The translations under genes and the position numbers were made by a program. The notes beneath the pieces are model-generated. The model saw only the letters and a list, made by a program, of their open reading frames with translations. It was not told the origin of the DNA and did not search any database. DNA of 64,000 nt from PBB1 sp965229345 (GTDB lineage Bacteria; Pseudomonadota; Gammaproteobacteria; Burkholderiales; Burkholderiaceae_C): assembly GCA_965229345.1 (NCBI GenBank), contig OZ245872.1, positions 3,657,105 to 3,721,104 of the forward strand, read 5' to 3'. Shown here piece after piece: positions 8,540 to 17,947 of this stretch; position 1 is the stretch's first letter, and the number at the start of each line of letters is the position of its first letter.

Positions 8540-8915
8540 GCAGCCCGCCGGGTTTCGGCCCGGCTGCCGAGTAACTTTCTTCTGCTGGCACAGAAGAAAG
8601 TCACCAAAGAAGAGTGCCCCAACACCAGCCATTTGAGTGGCTCGCTTCGGCTACACGCCTACTTCGTCGGCTCTGGCTCGAGAACACTCTCCGAGCTACC
8701 GCCTCGGTTACCTCGCTCAGGTTCAAACATGCGGTCTCTCTACGCCTCGACCCTTCGGGTCCTCGGTGCGGGTTCTCGTGCCAGAGCCTTTGCCGTTCAC
8801 CTGTAGCCGCAGCGTGGTCCCCAAATGGCTGGTGTTCAGGGCCTCTTTTTGGTTACTTTTTCTGGCCCCGCAGAAAAAGTGACTCGCCCGCCGGGGCGAA
8901 TACCCGGCGCAGTGC
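8540..8915. repeat. 376-bp near-palindromic element between glycosyltransferase genes
   Basis: The left arm (8540-8635) and the reverse complement of the right arm (8822-8915) align along their whole length, ending in the shared CACCAGCCATTTG. Similarity continues inward: GGCTCTGGCTCGAGAAC at about 8668 faces GGCTCTGGCACGAGAAC read from the opposite strand near 8790. Each outer arm also holds its own hairpin, ACTTTCTTCTG/CAGAAGAAAGT on the left and CTTTTTCTG/CAGAAAAAG on the right. There is no gene in 8480-9050. It looks like a dispersed palindromic repeat or a miniature non-autonomous element, and no transposase is present. Confidence 0.7.
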
Positions 8916-9050
8916 CACGCAAGGCGCGGTCTCGCCAGGCAACCACCCCAGGAATAGCAGCCGTTTCGACGGCTTGATCCAAGCACCACCCGCAGGCTGG
9001 CTGCCTAGGATCGATCTCATCTGGCATCACGCCGACAGCGAGTCCCTCCC

Positions 9051-10652
9051 ATGACCACTTCCCTGCCCAACATCCACATCGCTGTGATGCAGCCCGCCGG
9101 CTACGTGCACTCGCTCGGCTTGCTCGATCAAGCCCGCTATGTGCGCTACCAGCTGCGGCGGCTCGGGGCCACGGTCACGGTGGCGAAGAACCGGCTGCGC
9201 GAGGATGCGCTGAACATCGTGTTCGGTGCCCACCTCGGCTTTCCGGAAGACTGGCGCCGGCGGCATGCCTGCATCTTCTTCAATCTGGAGCAACTGGGCG
9301 ACGGCGGTGCGGCGGTCAGCGAGGCCTATCTGAAGCTCTTGCGCACCTCTGCGGTCGCCGACTACGACGCGGCGAATGTGCGGGCCTATGCCGACGATCC
9401 GGCCGACGTGCCTGTGCTGCCGTTCCTGCATGCGCCGTACCTCGAACCGGCCGACCCCCTGCCGCTGGCCGACCGCCCGATCGACTTGCTGTTCTTCGGC
9501 AGCATGAACGCGCGCCGGCGTGCGTTCATCGACCGCATCGAAGCCACCGGTGTGTCGGTGGCGATGTTCGATCACCCGCTGTACGGCGCCGAGCGCGATG
9601 CCTACATCCGGCAATCGAAGGCGGTGCTGAACTGCAGCTTCTACGACAGCGCGCGTTTCGAGCAGGCGCGCGTGTTCCAGTGCCTGTCGATGGGCACGCC
9701 GGTGATCTCTGAACGTCGCCCGGCAGCGCACGCCCCGGCCGCCTTCGAGGACGCGGTGTTCTGGATCGATCCGGCCGGCAACGCGCTGGAATCGTTCTTC
9801 AGCCAGCACTTCGCCACGCCGGCGTATGTCGACGAAGCGCATCGGCAGCTGGCAGCTTTCCGCACGCACGACCCGATCGACGACTATGCCGAGCTGCTGC
9901 TGTTCGGCGTTGGCTTCATGCAGGGCCACGGGATCAACCGGCTGGGCAGCGGCGACACCGGGGCCTGGCGGCCGACCCACATCAACCTGGGCTCGGGCAA
10001 GGACTACCGCCCCGGCTGGCTCAATCTCGACGTGCAAGACCGCGCCGAGCCCGACGTGGTGCTCGACCTGAGCGCCCCGCTGGTGCTGCCCCTGACGATG
10101 GACAGCCGCTATGGCGGGCAGATCGAGCTCGCTGCGGCGTCGATCGAGGTGCTGTATGCCAACAACGTGCTGGAGCATGTGCCGAACCTGACGCAGCTGA
10201 TGACCAACGCGCTGACCCTGCTGAAGGAGGGTGGCCGCTTCGAGATCGAGGTGCCCTACGAGCGCGCCATGACCGCCTGGCAGGACCCGACGCATGTGCG
10301 CGCGCTCAACGAGAACTCGTGGATCTACTACAGCGAGTGGTTCTGGTACCTCGGCTGGTTCGAGCACCGCTTCGAGATGATCGGCTCCAGCTACCTGGAC
10401 CTGAAGCTGCAACCCTGCAGCAAGGAGAACGCGGCGTTCATGCGCGTGGCGCTGAAGAAGGTCGAAACCACGGCGCGCGAGCGCACGCTGGCTCGCACGA
10501 TGCAGGCCGACCTGCGGCTGCCAGACGACGACATCTTTCGCGACGACGGGCCCGAGCAGGCCCTCGTGGAGTCGGTGCCAGACGCCTCCACGCTGCCTGC
10601 CGCACCGACCCAGGCTGCCCACCCCCACACGCAGGTGGCGCTGGCCGACTGA
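9051..10652 (+). CDS. Glycosyltransferase-like and SAM-methyltransferase fusion protein
   Basis: The 533-residue protein seems to have two parts. Residues about 1-290 resemble CgeB/YkvP-like glycosyltransferases, with LLFFGSMNARRRAFIDRI, AVLNCSFYDSARFEQARVFQ and MGTPVISERR. Residues about 305-470 are a class I methyltransferase of the predicted-SAM type: HINLGSGKDYRPGWLNLD, PDVVLDLS, EVLYANNVLEHVPNLTQLM and GGRFEIEVPY. The gene opens a glycan-assembly run with the next gene 36 bp away. It may build and methylate a glycan on flagellin or the cell surface; acceptor and donor are unknown. Confidence 0.75.
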   Translation: MTTSLPNIHIAVMQPAGYVHSLGLLDQARYVRYQLRRLGATVTVAKNRLREDALNIVFGAHLGFPEDWRRRHACIFFNLEQLGDGGAAVSEAYLKLLRTSAVADYDAANVRAYADDPADVPVLPFLHAPYLEPADPLPLADRPIDLLFFGSMNARRRAFIDRIEATGVSVAMFDHPLYGAERDAYIRQSKAVLNCSFYDSARFEQARVFQCLSMGTPVISERRPAAHAPAAFEDAVFWIDPAGNALESFFSQHFATPAYVDEAHRQLAAFRTHDPIDDYAELLLFGVGFMQGHGINRLGSGDTGAWRPTHINLGSGKDYRPGWLNLDVQDRAEPDVVLDLSAPLVLPLTMDSRYGGQIELAAASIEVLYANNVLEHVPNLTQLMTNALTLLKEGGRFEIEVPYERAMTAWQDPTHVRALNENSWIYYSEWFWYLGWFEHRFEMIGSSYLDLKLQPCSKENAAFMRVALKKVETTARERTLARTMQADLRLPDDDIFRDDGPEQALVESVPDASTLPAAPTQAAHPHTQVALAD

Positions 10653-10688
10653 GCGCCTGCGGACCTCGCCACGACCGGACTGCCCCTG

Positions 10689-13424
10689 ATGATCACCACC
10701 GCCATCCACCCCACCGCATCGCGACCTGCGGTCGAAGTCATCGTCCACGGCCAGCGCACGACGCCGCGCGAGCGGCCTCGCCCGCTCGACCCGCTGCTGC
10801 TGAACGCGCTGCCCGAGGCGCAGCACGTGCTGGCCATCGGATGCGGCACCGAGCTGTCCCACACCTACCGGCAATGCCATCCGCAGGCGCACTGGCACCA
10901 CGCGGACGATCCCACGGCGCTGTCGGACATCGACACGCCGTGCGATCTGATCGTGCTGGGCGCCGGCCTGGGTGGCCGCGACGAGGCCTGCGCGCTGTTG
11001 AAGCGCCTGGAACCGCTGACCCGTGCCGACGCCACGCTCGTGCTGCAGCTGGAGAACGGCGCCTCGCTGTCGACGATCGAACGCATCATCGAGGCCGACC
11101 TCAGCGAATCCCTGATCGCCGGGGTGGCCGATGTGCGCACCCAGTCACCGGCCTCGGTCTACAAGCTGCTGATGGACGCTGGCTGGATGCCGACACTGGC
11201 CGGTCGTCGCGACGCCGAACCCCGCAGCGCAGGCATTGCCGCCGCAGCGTTGTCGATCGCCGAGCTGCTCGACATTCCACGCGGCACCGCACAGCGCACG
11301 CTCACGATCGACCAGTTCGTGATCTGCGCCAAGCGCCCCTTCGCAACGGCACCGACCTCGCCCGCGGTGGCGAACTTCACCGTCGTGGTGCCCACCACCC
11401 GCGAGCGACAGCTGCGACTCAACATCGAGCAGTCGCCCGGTCTGCGCGAGGTCGATGCGCGCATCGTCTCGTGCCGCCATGCGCACGATGCCGCCGAAGC
11501 CCTGCAGAAGGCCTTGCCCAGCTGCGATGCCGAGTGGGTGCTGCTGTGCCACCAGGACGTCTACTTCCCCGCCGGCTTCGGACAACGCCTGCATGCGCTG
11601 CTGGCCAGCATTCCGGCCGCCGATCGCCGGCGCGCGCTGATCGGCTTCGTCGGCATGGGGGTCAATACAGGCACGCGCGCCTATGAGCCGGCTGGCTTCG
11701 TGATCGACCGGCTGCACGCTGCCGATCACCCGGCATCGGACAAGGCGGTGTCGATCGATGAGCTGGCGATCGTGATCGCACGCGACTCCATCCACCGCAT
11801 CGACCCGGCGCTCGGCTGGCACCTGTGGGGCACCGACCTGTGTCTGACCGCGATCTGCGAGCACCAGGTGTTTCCGCAGATCGTGCGGCTCCCGCTGTTC
11901 CACAACTCGGTCACCGATTACCAGCTGCCCCCAGCCTTCTTCGATTCCGCGGCGCTGCTGGCGCGCAAGCACGCCAGCTTCGGGCCGATCCCGACCCTGT
12001 GCGGCACGATCGATGCCACCTTCCTGAGCCGCGCCGCCGGCGCAGCGTCCGATGCACCGCCCGCGACGCAGGCACCGGCACCCGCGTCGGCATCGGCCCC
12101 GTCAGCACCGTCGGTGCAACGCTGCACCGCGCAGCGTGAACTGCTGGTCGACGACATCGACCAGGAGATCGCGGCGCACCTGGCGCAGAGCGACTACCCG
12201 AATGCCATGCGCGCGCTGGCTGCCGGGGTGCATCACACCTACCGGCGGCCTGAATTCGAACGCGCTGCGCTGTACTACCCGCAGCTGGACCGGCACATCG
12301 AACAGCTGGGCCGCCTGTTGCCCGTCGCGAAACCCGCCGCCGGGAAAACCCGCCGGGGTGCCGCACCGCGCAGCGGGGCGCTGATCATCGCGACCGAGCT
12401 CTACGAGCTGGGTGGCCATTCCCGCGTGCTGGAAGACATCTCTCACGAGGTCGATCGCGCGGTGGTGGTGTTGACGGACCTGTTCGACACCTACGACCGT
12501 CAGCCGGAGATGATCGACAAGCTCACCCAGCGCTTCAAGCACTGCACGCTGGTGGTGGTTCCTTCGGGATCCGGCTGGGCGAAGGCGCAGAACCTGCGCC
12601 GGTTTGCCGAGGCCATGCGGCCACGTCACATCCTCTACTTCGGACACCACCAGGACCCGATCCCCTACGTGGCCACGCTGTCGATCCCGCAGACGCGCAA
12701 GGTGCTGTTCCACCATGGCGACCACAACCCCAGCCTGGGCTGCACGATTGCAGGTCTGGTTCATGTGGACCTGAGCAAGGGCGCTCAGGACATCTGCGCG
12801 AACCACCTGTCGACATCGCCTCGCTTGCTGCCGCTGCATGCACCGGACCACGGGCTGAAGGTGTTTCCGGAAATCTCCGGCAACGACTACTCGGTGGCCA
12901 GCTCGGGACATCCTGCGAAGTTCATGCGCAACGGCCCGATGGCCTTGCAGCAGATCGTGCGGGCCGCCTTGGGCGCCGTGCGTGGCGTCTATCACCACAT
13001 CGGCCCGCTGGACGACAGCTGGGTGCAGGAGATCCGGCAGCACCTCGGTGCGCATGCCATCGATCCCGGCCGCTTCGTGCACCATGGCCTGGTCCCGTCG
13101 CTGTGGGACCACCTCAAGGCACTCGATGCCGCGGTCTACATCGGCTCCGCACCGATCGGTGGTGGCCGCGCTGCCATCGAAGCGCAGGGCTGTGGTTATC
13201 CGCTGGCGTACTTCGAGAGTGCGCAGGCCTACGGCCTGGCCGACAACGAGTGCCTGTACGCCAGCCGCAGCCTGAAGTGGGCCACGCCCGAGGAACTCGC
13301 TGCGGTGCTGGCGTCGGTCGGAGCGCGCCACGGCGAACTGAGCCGGCAGGCTCGCCAGCTCTACCTGGACACGCACTCGCATCGCCAGTTCAAGCACGCG
13401 CTGAAGCAGTTGCTTCAAGGGTGA
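10689..13424 (+). CDS. Very large multidomain glycosyltransferase
   Basis: The 911-residue protein appears to be modular. Residues about 35-180 look like a degenerate methyltransferase fold (VLAIGCGTELSHTY, CDLIVLGAGLGG). Residues about 230-440 are a GT2-like domain with NFTVVVPTTRERQLRLNIEQ and EWVLLCHQDVYFPAGFG, the latter in the usual metal-binding position. Residues about 555-910 resemble a GT4-type transferase, with IIATELYELGGHSRVLEDIS, a PDHGLKVFPEISGNDYS segment and GGGRAAIEAQGCGYPLAYFE. Two active transferase domains would allow sequential sugar additions. It follows the 9051 gene on the same strand. Substrates cannot be read from sequence. Confidence 0.72.
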   Translation: MITTAIHPTASRPAVEVIVHGQRTTPRERPRPLDPLLLNALPEAQHVLAIGCGTELSHTYRQCHPQAHWHHADDPTALSDIDTPCDLIVLGAGLGGRDEACALLKRLEPLTRADATLVLQLENGASLSTIERIIEADLSESLIAGVADVRTQSPASVYKLLMDAGWMPTLAGRRDAEPRSAGIAAAALSIAELLDIPRGTAQRTLTIDQFVICAKRPFATAPTSPAVANFTVVVPTTRERQLRLNIEQSPGLREVDARIVSCRHAHDAAEALQKALPSCDAEWVLLCHQDVYFPAGFGQRLHALLASIPAADRRRALIGFVGMGVNTGTRAYEPAGFVIDRLHAADHPASDKAVSIDELAIVIARDSIHRIDPALGWHLWGTDLCLTAICEHQVFPQIVRLPLFHNSVTDYQLPPAFFDSAALLARKHASFGPIPTLCGTIDATFLSRAAGAASDAPPATQAPAPASASAPSAPSVQRCTAQRELLVDDIDQEIAAHLAQSDYPNAMRALAAGVHHTYRRPEFERAALYYPQLDRHIEQLGRLLPVAKPAAGKTRRGAAPRSGALIIATELYELGGHSRVLEDISHEVDRAVVVLTDLFDTYDRQPEMIDKLTQRFKHCTLVVVPSGSGWAKAQNLRRFAEAMRPRHILYFGHHQDPIPYVATLSIPQTRKVLFHHGDHNPSLGCTIAGLVHVDLSKGAQDICANHLSTSPRLLPLHAPDHGLKVFPEISGNDYSVASSGHPAKFMRNGPMALQQIVRAALGAVRGVYHHIGPLDDSWVQEIRQHLGAHAIDPGRFVHHGLVPSLWDHLKALDAAVYIGSAPIGGGRAAIEAQGCGYPLAYFESAQAYGLADNECLYASRSLKWATPEELAAVLASVGARHGELSRQARQLYLDTHSHRQFKHALKQLLQG

Positions 13425-13478
13425 GGCGGCGGCCTGGGCCAGCCGCCGGGCCCGGTGCGCAGGGCAGCGGCCCGCTGA

Positions 13479-14210
13479 TCAGGTCGACAGGCGCGCGCGG
13501 ACAGCCAGGTTGGCGGTCATCGTCACCGGCAGCCGATCGCCCAGCAGATTGAGGGCCTGCACCAGCGCTGGCGAGTGGTCCAGCATCATGCCGTTGGGCA
13601 GCGTCTTCAAGAAGAAGCCGCGGCGATCGATCGGCTCGAATCCGGCGGCACGAAGATCGGACTCCAGCGACGGCAGGTCATAGACGCGCTGGTGACCGAC
13701 CACATGGTCGCGGGCGCTGAGCGTGTCGAGCGCCGGCTGCAATCCCATCAACACCGCCAGCTGACGGTGCAGAGAATCCCGGTTGGGCACCACCACCACC
13801 AGCTCGCCCTCCGGCGTCAGCCAGCTGCGCAGATGGCGCAGCAGCGTCACCGGGTCGTCCACATGCTCCAGCACATGCAGCGCGAGCAGCTTGGTGCAGG
13901 GCTCTTGAGGCTGGTAGTCCTCGAACATGGCGTGGGCGGCTTCGATCTCCGGGTGCTTCTCACGCATCAAGGCGACCAGGCTTTGCGCGCCTTCGACCAC
14001 CGTGTAACGACCGGCGCGGGGCGCCAGGCGGGTCAATGTGATGCCTTCGCCGTAGCCCAGCTCGATCACCCGATCGGTCGGTGCGATCAGCGTTTGCAGC
14101 CAGTCGCAGCAATGCTGCTGACAAATGTCCTCGATGAACTTGTCGGGCACCTGGTCGTTGAGGTGGTATCGCTGGGCGATCAGCTCCAGCGCTTGTGCAC
14201 GTGCATTCAT
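13479..14210 (-). CDS. Class I SAM-dependent methyltransferase
   Basis: The 243-residue product has the SAM-binding motif VIELGYGEGITLTRLA (residues about 46-61), an acidic end of strand two (YTVVEGAQ), LLALHVLEHVDDPVTLL and a GELVVVVPN strand. The ATG at 14210 overlaps the stop of the upstream oxidoreductase-like gene by four bases (ATGA), which indicates translational coupling. A likely role is methylation of a sugar in the same glycan pathway as its neighbours. It converges with the gene ending at 13424. Confidence 0.85.
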   Translation of the reverse strand: MNARAQALELIAQRYHLNDQVPDKFIEDICQQHCCDWLQTLIAPTDRVIELGYGEGITLTRLAPRAGRYTVVEGAQSLVALMREKHPEIEAAHAMFEDYQPQEPCTKLLALHVLEHVDDPVTLLRHLRSWLTPEGELVVVVPNRDSLHRQLAVLMGLQPALDTLSARDHVVGHQRVYDLPSLESDLRAAGFEPIDRRGFFLKTLPNGMMLDHSPALVQALNLLGDRLPVTMTANLAVRARLST

Positions 14211-15577
14211 TCGAATTCCTCGGCCATCTTCAATCCCTGGATGATCTGGTCGTTCATCGACATCGCGCCGTAGCCGAGCAGACCGCCGGTCAACTGAGCA
14301 CCGGGCGCAACCGCGGCCAGCTCGTCGTGCGCTGCGGCCGAGCGATCGACCTCGTCGGCCGTCGGCAGGGCCAGCGCATTTCGGGCGGTCATGGTCTTGA
14401 GCACCTGCACGGCGTCGTCGCCCGCCAGGCTCAGAAGTTGATGCAGCTCGCGCAGCAGGACGTCCTGCGGGGCCTCGCCGTTCGCCAGGTGCAGCAGGCT
14501 GTCGGGGCTGGCCTCGACCACGACGCGGTGCCACGCGGGATCGCGGCCGGCCAGCGCATCCTGATCGGTGAGCCGGTAGGTGGCGAACGCCTCGTCGACC
14601 ACCATCAGGCAGGAGGTGTGCCGGCGGATGGCGTCCGAACGCACGAGGCAGAACATCACCACGACCGATGCGGCCAGCGGTGCCGGCAGCGGTGCCAGGC
14701 CGAGCAACGCCCTCGCCCGCTCGACGGTCAGCCCCAGCGCGATCCGATCCGAGGCCATGCGGCCGGAGGGCGTGGTCACGCACCAGCGACCGGCTGCGGC
14801 CAGCAGCGACGACGGCGGCTCGGTGACGACACGCACCCGGTCGCTGCTCGACACCCGATCGCAGAGCCGGGCCACGAGATCGCCGACACACCCGGTGCGG
14901 TTGGTCCAGAACGGGTACTCGTCGATGCCGACGGCCTCACCCCGCAGCGCTGCCGCCAGCGTTTCCGGGTAGTACAGCGGTGCCCAGGCCGCACGGTGGT
15001 AGCGCGCCAGCAGCACGTCGGACCCATGCCCGGTCAGCTTGCGGACGAAAGGCTCGATGAACCGGGCGTGCAGCGCATCGCCATGATTGACACGGGCTGC
15101 GTCTGCGTAGCTGAGTCGCTCGTAGGCGGGGCCCGTGGTCTTGTGGCTGGCGTGGCGCGGGTCGTCTCGCTCGAGCCGTGGCGGGGCCTCCACCTGCACG
15201 CCGCGGAACCCCTCCAGCCGGTTGGCGATCAGGTAGTCGGGCACCCAGCGTCCCTCGACCAGACACTGCGGCGTCGGTGCGCGCACGAGGGGCTCGCAGG
15301 CATCGAGCCAGGCTGCGGCCCGGTCGGCAAAGCGGGTCCAGTCGTTGCGCTGGCGCGGGTCGTACGTGGCCAGCCGCGCCTGCGCGGCGGTGGGTGCGAT
15401 CTTTTCCAGCTGCACCATCCCGACGTCGAAGCGCGCCTCGCCGATCCGCGCACCCGCGAAATGTCCACCCAGCGGCTTGCCGTCGGTGACCAGGATCGGC
15501 CGCCGCCCGCGCCGTTCGAGTTCGACCGCGGCCACCAGCAGCGCCACGTTGTTCCCGATGAGCAGCGGTTCATCCAT
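14207..15577 (-). CDS. FAD/NAD(P)-binding oxidoreductase-like protein
   Basis: The product is about 456 residues. The N-terminus, MDEPLLIGNNVALLVAAVELERRGRRPIL, is a Rossmann-type dinucleotide-binding beta-alpha-beta with an atypical glycine pattern (GNNVA rather than GxGxxG). A second conserved stretch follows, DGKPLGGHFAG. Its size and layout recall UDP-galactopyranose mutase or protoporphyrinogen oxidase-like flavoproteins, but no diagnostic motif settles this. The start at 15577 overlaps the upstream methyltransferase stop by eight bases; an in-frame start at 15592 is also possible. It lies between two methyltransferase genes, so a role in nucleotide-sugar or glycan modification is plausible. 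Confidence 0.65.
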   Translation of the reverse strand: MDEPLLIGNNVALLVAAVELERRGRRPILVTDGKPLGGHFAGARIGEARFDVGMVQLEKIAPTAAQARLATYDPRQRNDWTRFADRAAAWLDACEPLVRAPTPQCLVEGRWVPDYLIANRLEGFRGVQVEAPPRLERDDPRHASHKTTGPAYERLSYADAARVNHGDALHARFIEPFVRKLTGHGSDVLLARYHRAAWAPLYYPETLAAALRGEAVGIDEYPFWTNRTGCVGDLVARLCDRVSSSDRVRVVTEPPSSLLAAAGRWCVTTPSGRMASDRIALGLTVERARALLGLAPLPAPLAASVVVMFCLVRSDAIRRHTSCLMVVDEAFATYRLTDQDALAGRDPAWHRVVVEASPDSLLHLANGEAPQDVLLRELHQLLSLAGDDAVQVLKTMTARNALALPTADEVDRSAAAHDELAAVAPGAQLTGGLLGYGAMSMNDQIIQGLKMAEEFE

Positions 15578-16304
15578 CAGCCAACCTCGCATTGACCCAG
15601 ATCTCGGACCCCAGGTCCGGCTGGACCTCGGCCAGCCGGTCCAGCCCGTCGAGCATGGCCGTCGTCATGAAGCCCTGGTCGACCAGTTGCTGCATCTGGG
15701 CATGGGTGAAGGGCTTGACGAACAGACTGCCGCTGTCGGTCACCTGGAAGCCCGCGCGTTTCAGCTCGGCATGCAGGGCCTGGCTGTCGTAGGTGCTGCG
15801 CTGCTGCATCGTCAACTGGGTCGAGGACAGCGCTTTCGGGCTGTCGATCAGCCCCATGGCCACAGCCAGCAGGCGGTGCAGCGAGTTCGCGTTGGGCACG
15901 CTCAGGTGCAGCACGGTGTTCGGATCGCAATGGCGGCGAACCGCGGCCAGCAAGGACTGCGGATCGTCGACCTCGTGCAGCAGGCAGCCCACCACCACCA
16001 TGTCGAACCGTGCGGGCGACAGGTCGGCGTCCTCGAGAAAAGCCTCGACCACGTGGACATCGGGTCGGCAAGCGGCACCGAGGCGCGCCCGCTCGGCGAA
16101 CGCCGGGGCGGGCTCGACCACGGTGATGGCCATGCCTTCGAGGTCGCCAAACAGCGGCGCATGCCCGCACCCGACCTCGAGCAGGCGGGCCGGCCGGTGC
16201 CGCGCGATCTCCGTCAGCACCCGGCGCCTGCGGTAGGCGGCCTGGATCGGCTCGAACGGCAGGTGCTCGTAGGAGGCCGTGTACTCGACGATGTTTCGGC
16301 TCAT
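15570..16304 (-). CDS. Class I SAM-dependent methyltransferase
   Basis: The 244-residue product has motif I as LLEVGCGHAPLFGDLE (residues about 41-56), VVEPAPAFAERA for strand two, FDMVVVGCLLHEVDDP and TVLHLSVPNANSLHRLLAVAMGL. The last stretch resembles the equivalent part of the methyltransferase at 13479, suggesting that the two are paralogues in one pathway. It lies 25 bp downstream of the GNAT-like gene and is translationally coupled to the oxidoreductase-like gene. The target is unknown, probably a deoxysugar. Confidence 0.85.
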   Translation of the reverse strand: MSRNIVEYTASYEHLPFEPIQAAYRRRRVLTEIARHRPARLLEVGCGHAPLFGDLEGMAITVVEPAPAFAERARLGAACRPDVHVVEAFLEDADLSPARFDMVVVGCLLHEVDDPQSLLAAVRRHCDPNTVLHLSVPNANSLHRLLAVAMGLIDSPKALSSTQLTMQQRSTYDSQALHAELKRAGFQVTDSGSLFVKPFTHAQMQQLVDQGFMTTAMLDGLDRLAEVQPDLGSEIWVNARLADG

Positions 16305-16329
16305 GGTGGTGTCGGGATCGGTTGCCGCA

Positions 16330-17265
16330 TCAGATCGCCTTGAGCAGGCGCAGCTTCAGGGACTCGGTGAAGCCCAGGCCCCGCTTGAACTGGATCAAGC
16401 CATGGTGAGGTTCGTGATCGACGGTCGATGTGCCCACGTCGAGCAGCCGCAGCCCCTCCTGCTGGCAATGACGGTACACCGCATCGGCAATGCCGACCAC
16501 GGGACTGAGCGTGGCGTAACCGGGCTGGTCCCCCCAATAGAAGACATACAGGATGCCGTCGCCCAGACGCAGGCACAGGGCCGCAGCAGCCAGGCGTGGG
16601 CCGTCGCGGCTGCCGAACAGCACGATGGCCTCGGGAAATCGTTCTGCCATCGTCTGCAGCTGTGGCAGTGACATCGACATCGCGTGCCCTTTGGCCAGGC
16701 GGTTCGCTTCGATCACCTCGTACACCGCGTCCAGATCGTGCAGCGGCAGTCGTTCGGCATGCAGGCCCTCGCGCTCGCACTTGCGCAAGCGTTTCAGGTT
16801 GCCGTACGTCATCCGCTCGGCGAGGCTCTGATCGGTGACCTCCATGCTGTGGTTGAGGTCGCACTGGGAGATCGCATACCCCCGAGAGCGCAGCAGGTAG
16901 ACCTGGTTGGCGAACGACACCGGATCGTGCGCCATCGGCGCTGGCAGGACCTCGATCTGACGCGCCCCGCGATCCGCCAGGTGCTGCACGGCGGCGTCAT
17001 GGAAGGCCCCGAGGTCCTCCTGCGACAGGCCGGGCTCGAAGGCGAAGCCTGCATACGTGCCCCGCGCCGGGCTGCGCCAGAGGCCCTCGGCCAGCGGCGT
17101 GACATGGATGCTGGCCACCACGTGCTGACCATGCGCCCATTCGAAGTAGACACCGCTGCCTGCGGCGTGCAAGTCGAAGAACGCGCGACTTTGGAACAGG
17201 CTGCGGGCCAACCCGCTGCTGTCGCAGGTCGGGTCGGCGCCGATGAGTAGACGTTGTTCAGCCAT
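16330..17265 (-). CDS. GNAT-fold (FemAB/CelD-like) acyltransferase
   Basis: The 311-residue protein has a layout typical of the GNAT/FemAB group. It includes TYGNLKRLRKCEREGL, EVIEANRLAKGHAMSMSL, a transfer domain with VLFGSRDGPRLAAAALCLRL, and a C-terminal LLDVGTSTVDHEPHHGLIQFKRGLG. The GTS...GL(I/L)xFKxxLG pattern is common in uncharacterised members near polysaccharide genes. It may acylate the amino group of the 3-amino sugar made by the divergent ketoisomerase/aminotransferase pair. That is inference from context. The ATG at 17265 (MAEQRLL) avoids overlap with the divergent gene's upstream region; no strong ribosome site is visible. Confidence 0.65.
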   Translation of the reverse strand: MAEQRLLIGADPTCDSSGLARSLFQSRAFFDLHAAGSGVYFEWAHGQHVVASIHVTPLAEGLWRSPARGTYAGFAFEPGLSQEDLGAFHDAAVQHLADRGARQIEVLPAPMAHDPVSFANQVYLLRSRGYAISQCDLNHSMEVTDQSLAERMTYGNLKRLRKCEREGLHAERLPLHDLDAVYEVIEANRLAKGHAMSMSLPQLQTMAERFPEAIVLFGSRDGPRLAAAALCLRLGDGILYVFYWGDQPGYATLSPVVGIADAVYRHCQQEGLRLLDVGTSTVDHEPHHGLIQFKRGLGFTESLKLRLLKAI

Positions 17266-17476
17266 GGCCGGTTTGAGGTTGACCCACCGATTGGACTGCT
17301 GAATGCCACTGACCAAAGCGAAGAAACAGGTCGGCTTTGTCCGACTTATCCCGGCCAGCACCCGGGGCGACACGCCTAGACTGAATCTCAAGCGTCACCC
17401 CGACACCCCCAGACGATCGCGTTCCCGCACACCTGCGCACCACCGCCTGCCCACTGACATCGAAGGAAGCGCCACC

Positions 17477-17947
17477 ATGGCCATCGCCGACTGCCGCATC
17501 ATCGACATGCCCCGCATCCAGGACCCCAGAGGCAACCTGACGTTCGTCGAGGGCGGGCAACAGATTCCATTCGACATCAAGCGCGTGTACTACCTGTACG
17601 ACGTGCCAGGCGGCTCCGAGCGCGGGGGGCATGCGCACCTGGGCTTGCACCAGTTCGTCATCGCCATGTCGGGCAGCTTCGACATCGTGCTCGACGACGG
17701 GTTCGAGAAGAAGCGCATCCACCTGAACCGCTCCTACCTGGGCCTGTACCTGCCCCCGATGACCTGGCGCGAACTGGACAACTTCTCTTCCGGCAGCGTC
17801 TGCATGGTGCTGGCTTCCGAGCGCTACGACGAGGCCGACTACCTGCGCGACTACAGCGACTTCATGGTGCAGGTGCACGGCAACCGGCGCAAGGTCGCGC
17901 GCGAAGCGGCACAGGCGACGGGTGTGCTCGCCGAAAGCATGGTCTGA
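17477..17947 (+). CDS. WxcM/FdtA-like sugar 3,4-ketoisomerase (cupin)
   Basis: The 156-residue single-domain cupin begins ADCRIIDMPRIQDPRGNLTFVEGGQQIPF. It contains RVYYLYDVPGGSERGGHAH and YLPPMTWRELDNFSSGSVCMVLAS, which are the landmarks of dTDP-4-keto-6-deoxyglucose 3,4-ketoisomerases (FdtA/QdtA) and WxcM C-terminal domains. Known members convert the 4-keto sugar to the 3-keto form for 3-amination. GAAGGAAG at about 17462 fixes the ATG at 17477. Its stop overlaps the next start by one base (TGATG), so it is coupled to the aminotransferase that would use its product. The stereochemistry (Fuc3N or Qui3N) cannot be told. Confidence 0.88.
   Translation: MAIADCRIIDMPRIQDPRGNLTFVEGGQQIPFDIKRVYYLYDVPGGSERGGHAHLGLHQFVIAMSGSFDIVLDDGFEKKRIHLNRSYLGLYLPPMTWRELDNFSSGSVCMVLASERYDEADYLRDYSDFMVQVHGNRRKVAREAAQATGVLAESMV

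Noticed and set aside
9027..10901. Long minus-strand frame opposite the 9051 gene
   Set aside because: The composition is arginine-, histidine- and glutamine-rich with no domain, as expected of an antisense shadow. The plus-strand frame has recognisable methyltransferase motifs.
14195..15595. Plus-strand frame opposite the oxidoreductase-like gene
   Set aside because: It is an antisense frame without motifs. The minus strand shows coupled genes with 4- and 8-bp overlaps.
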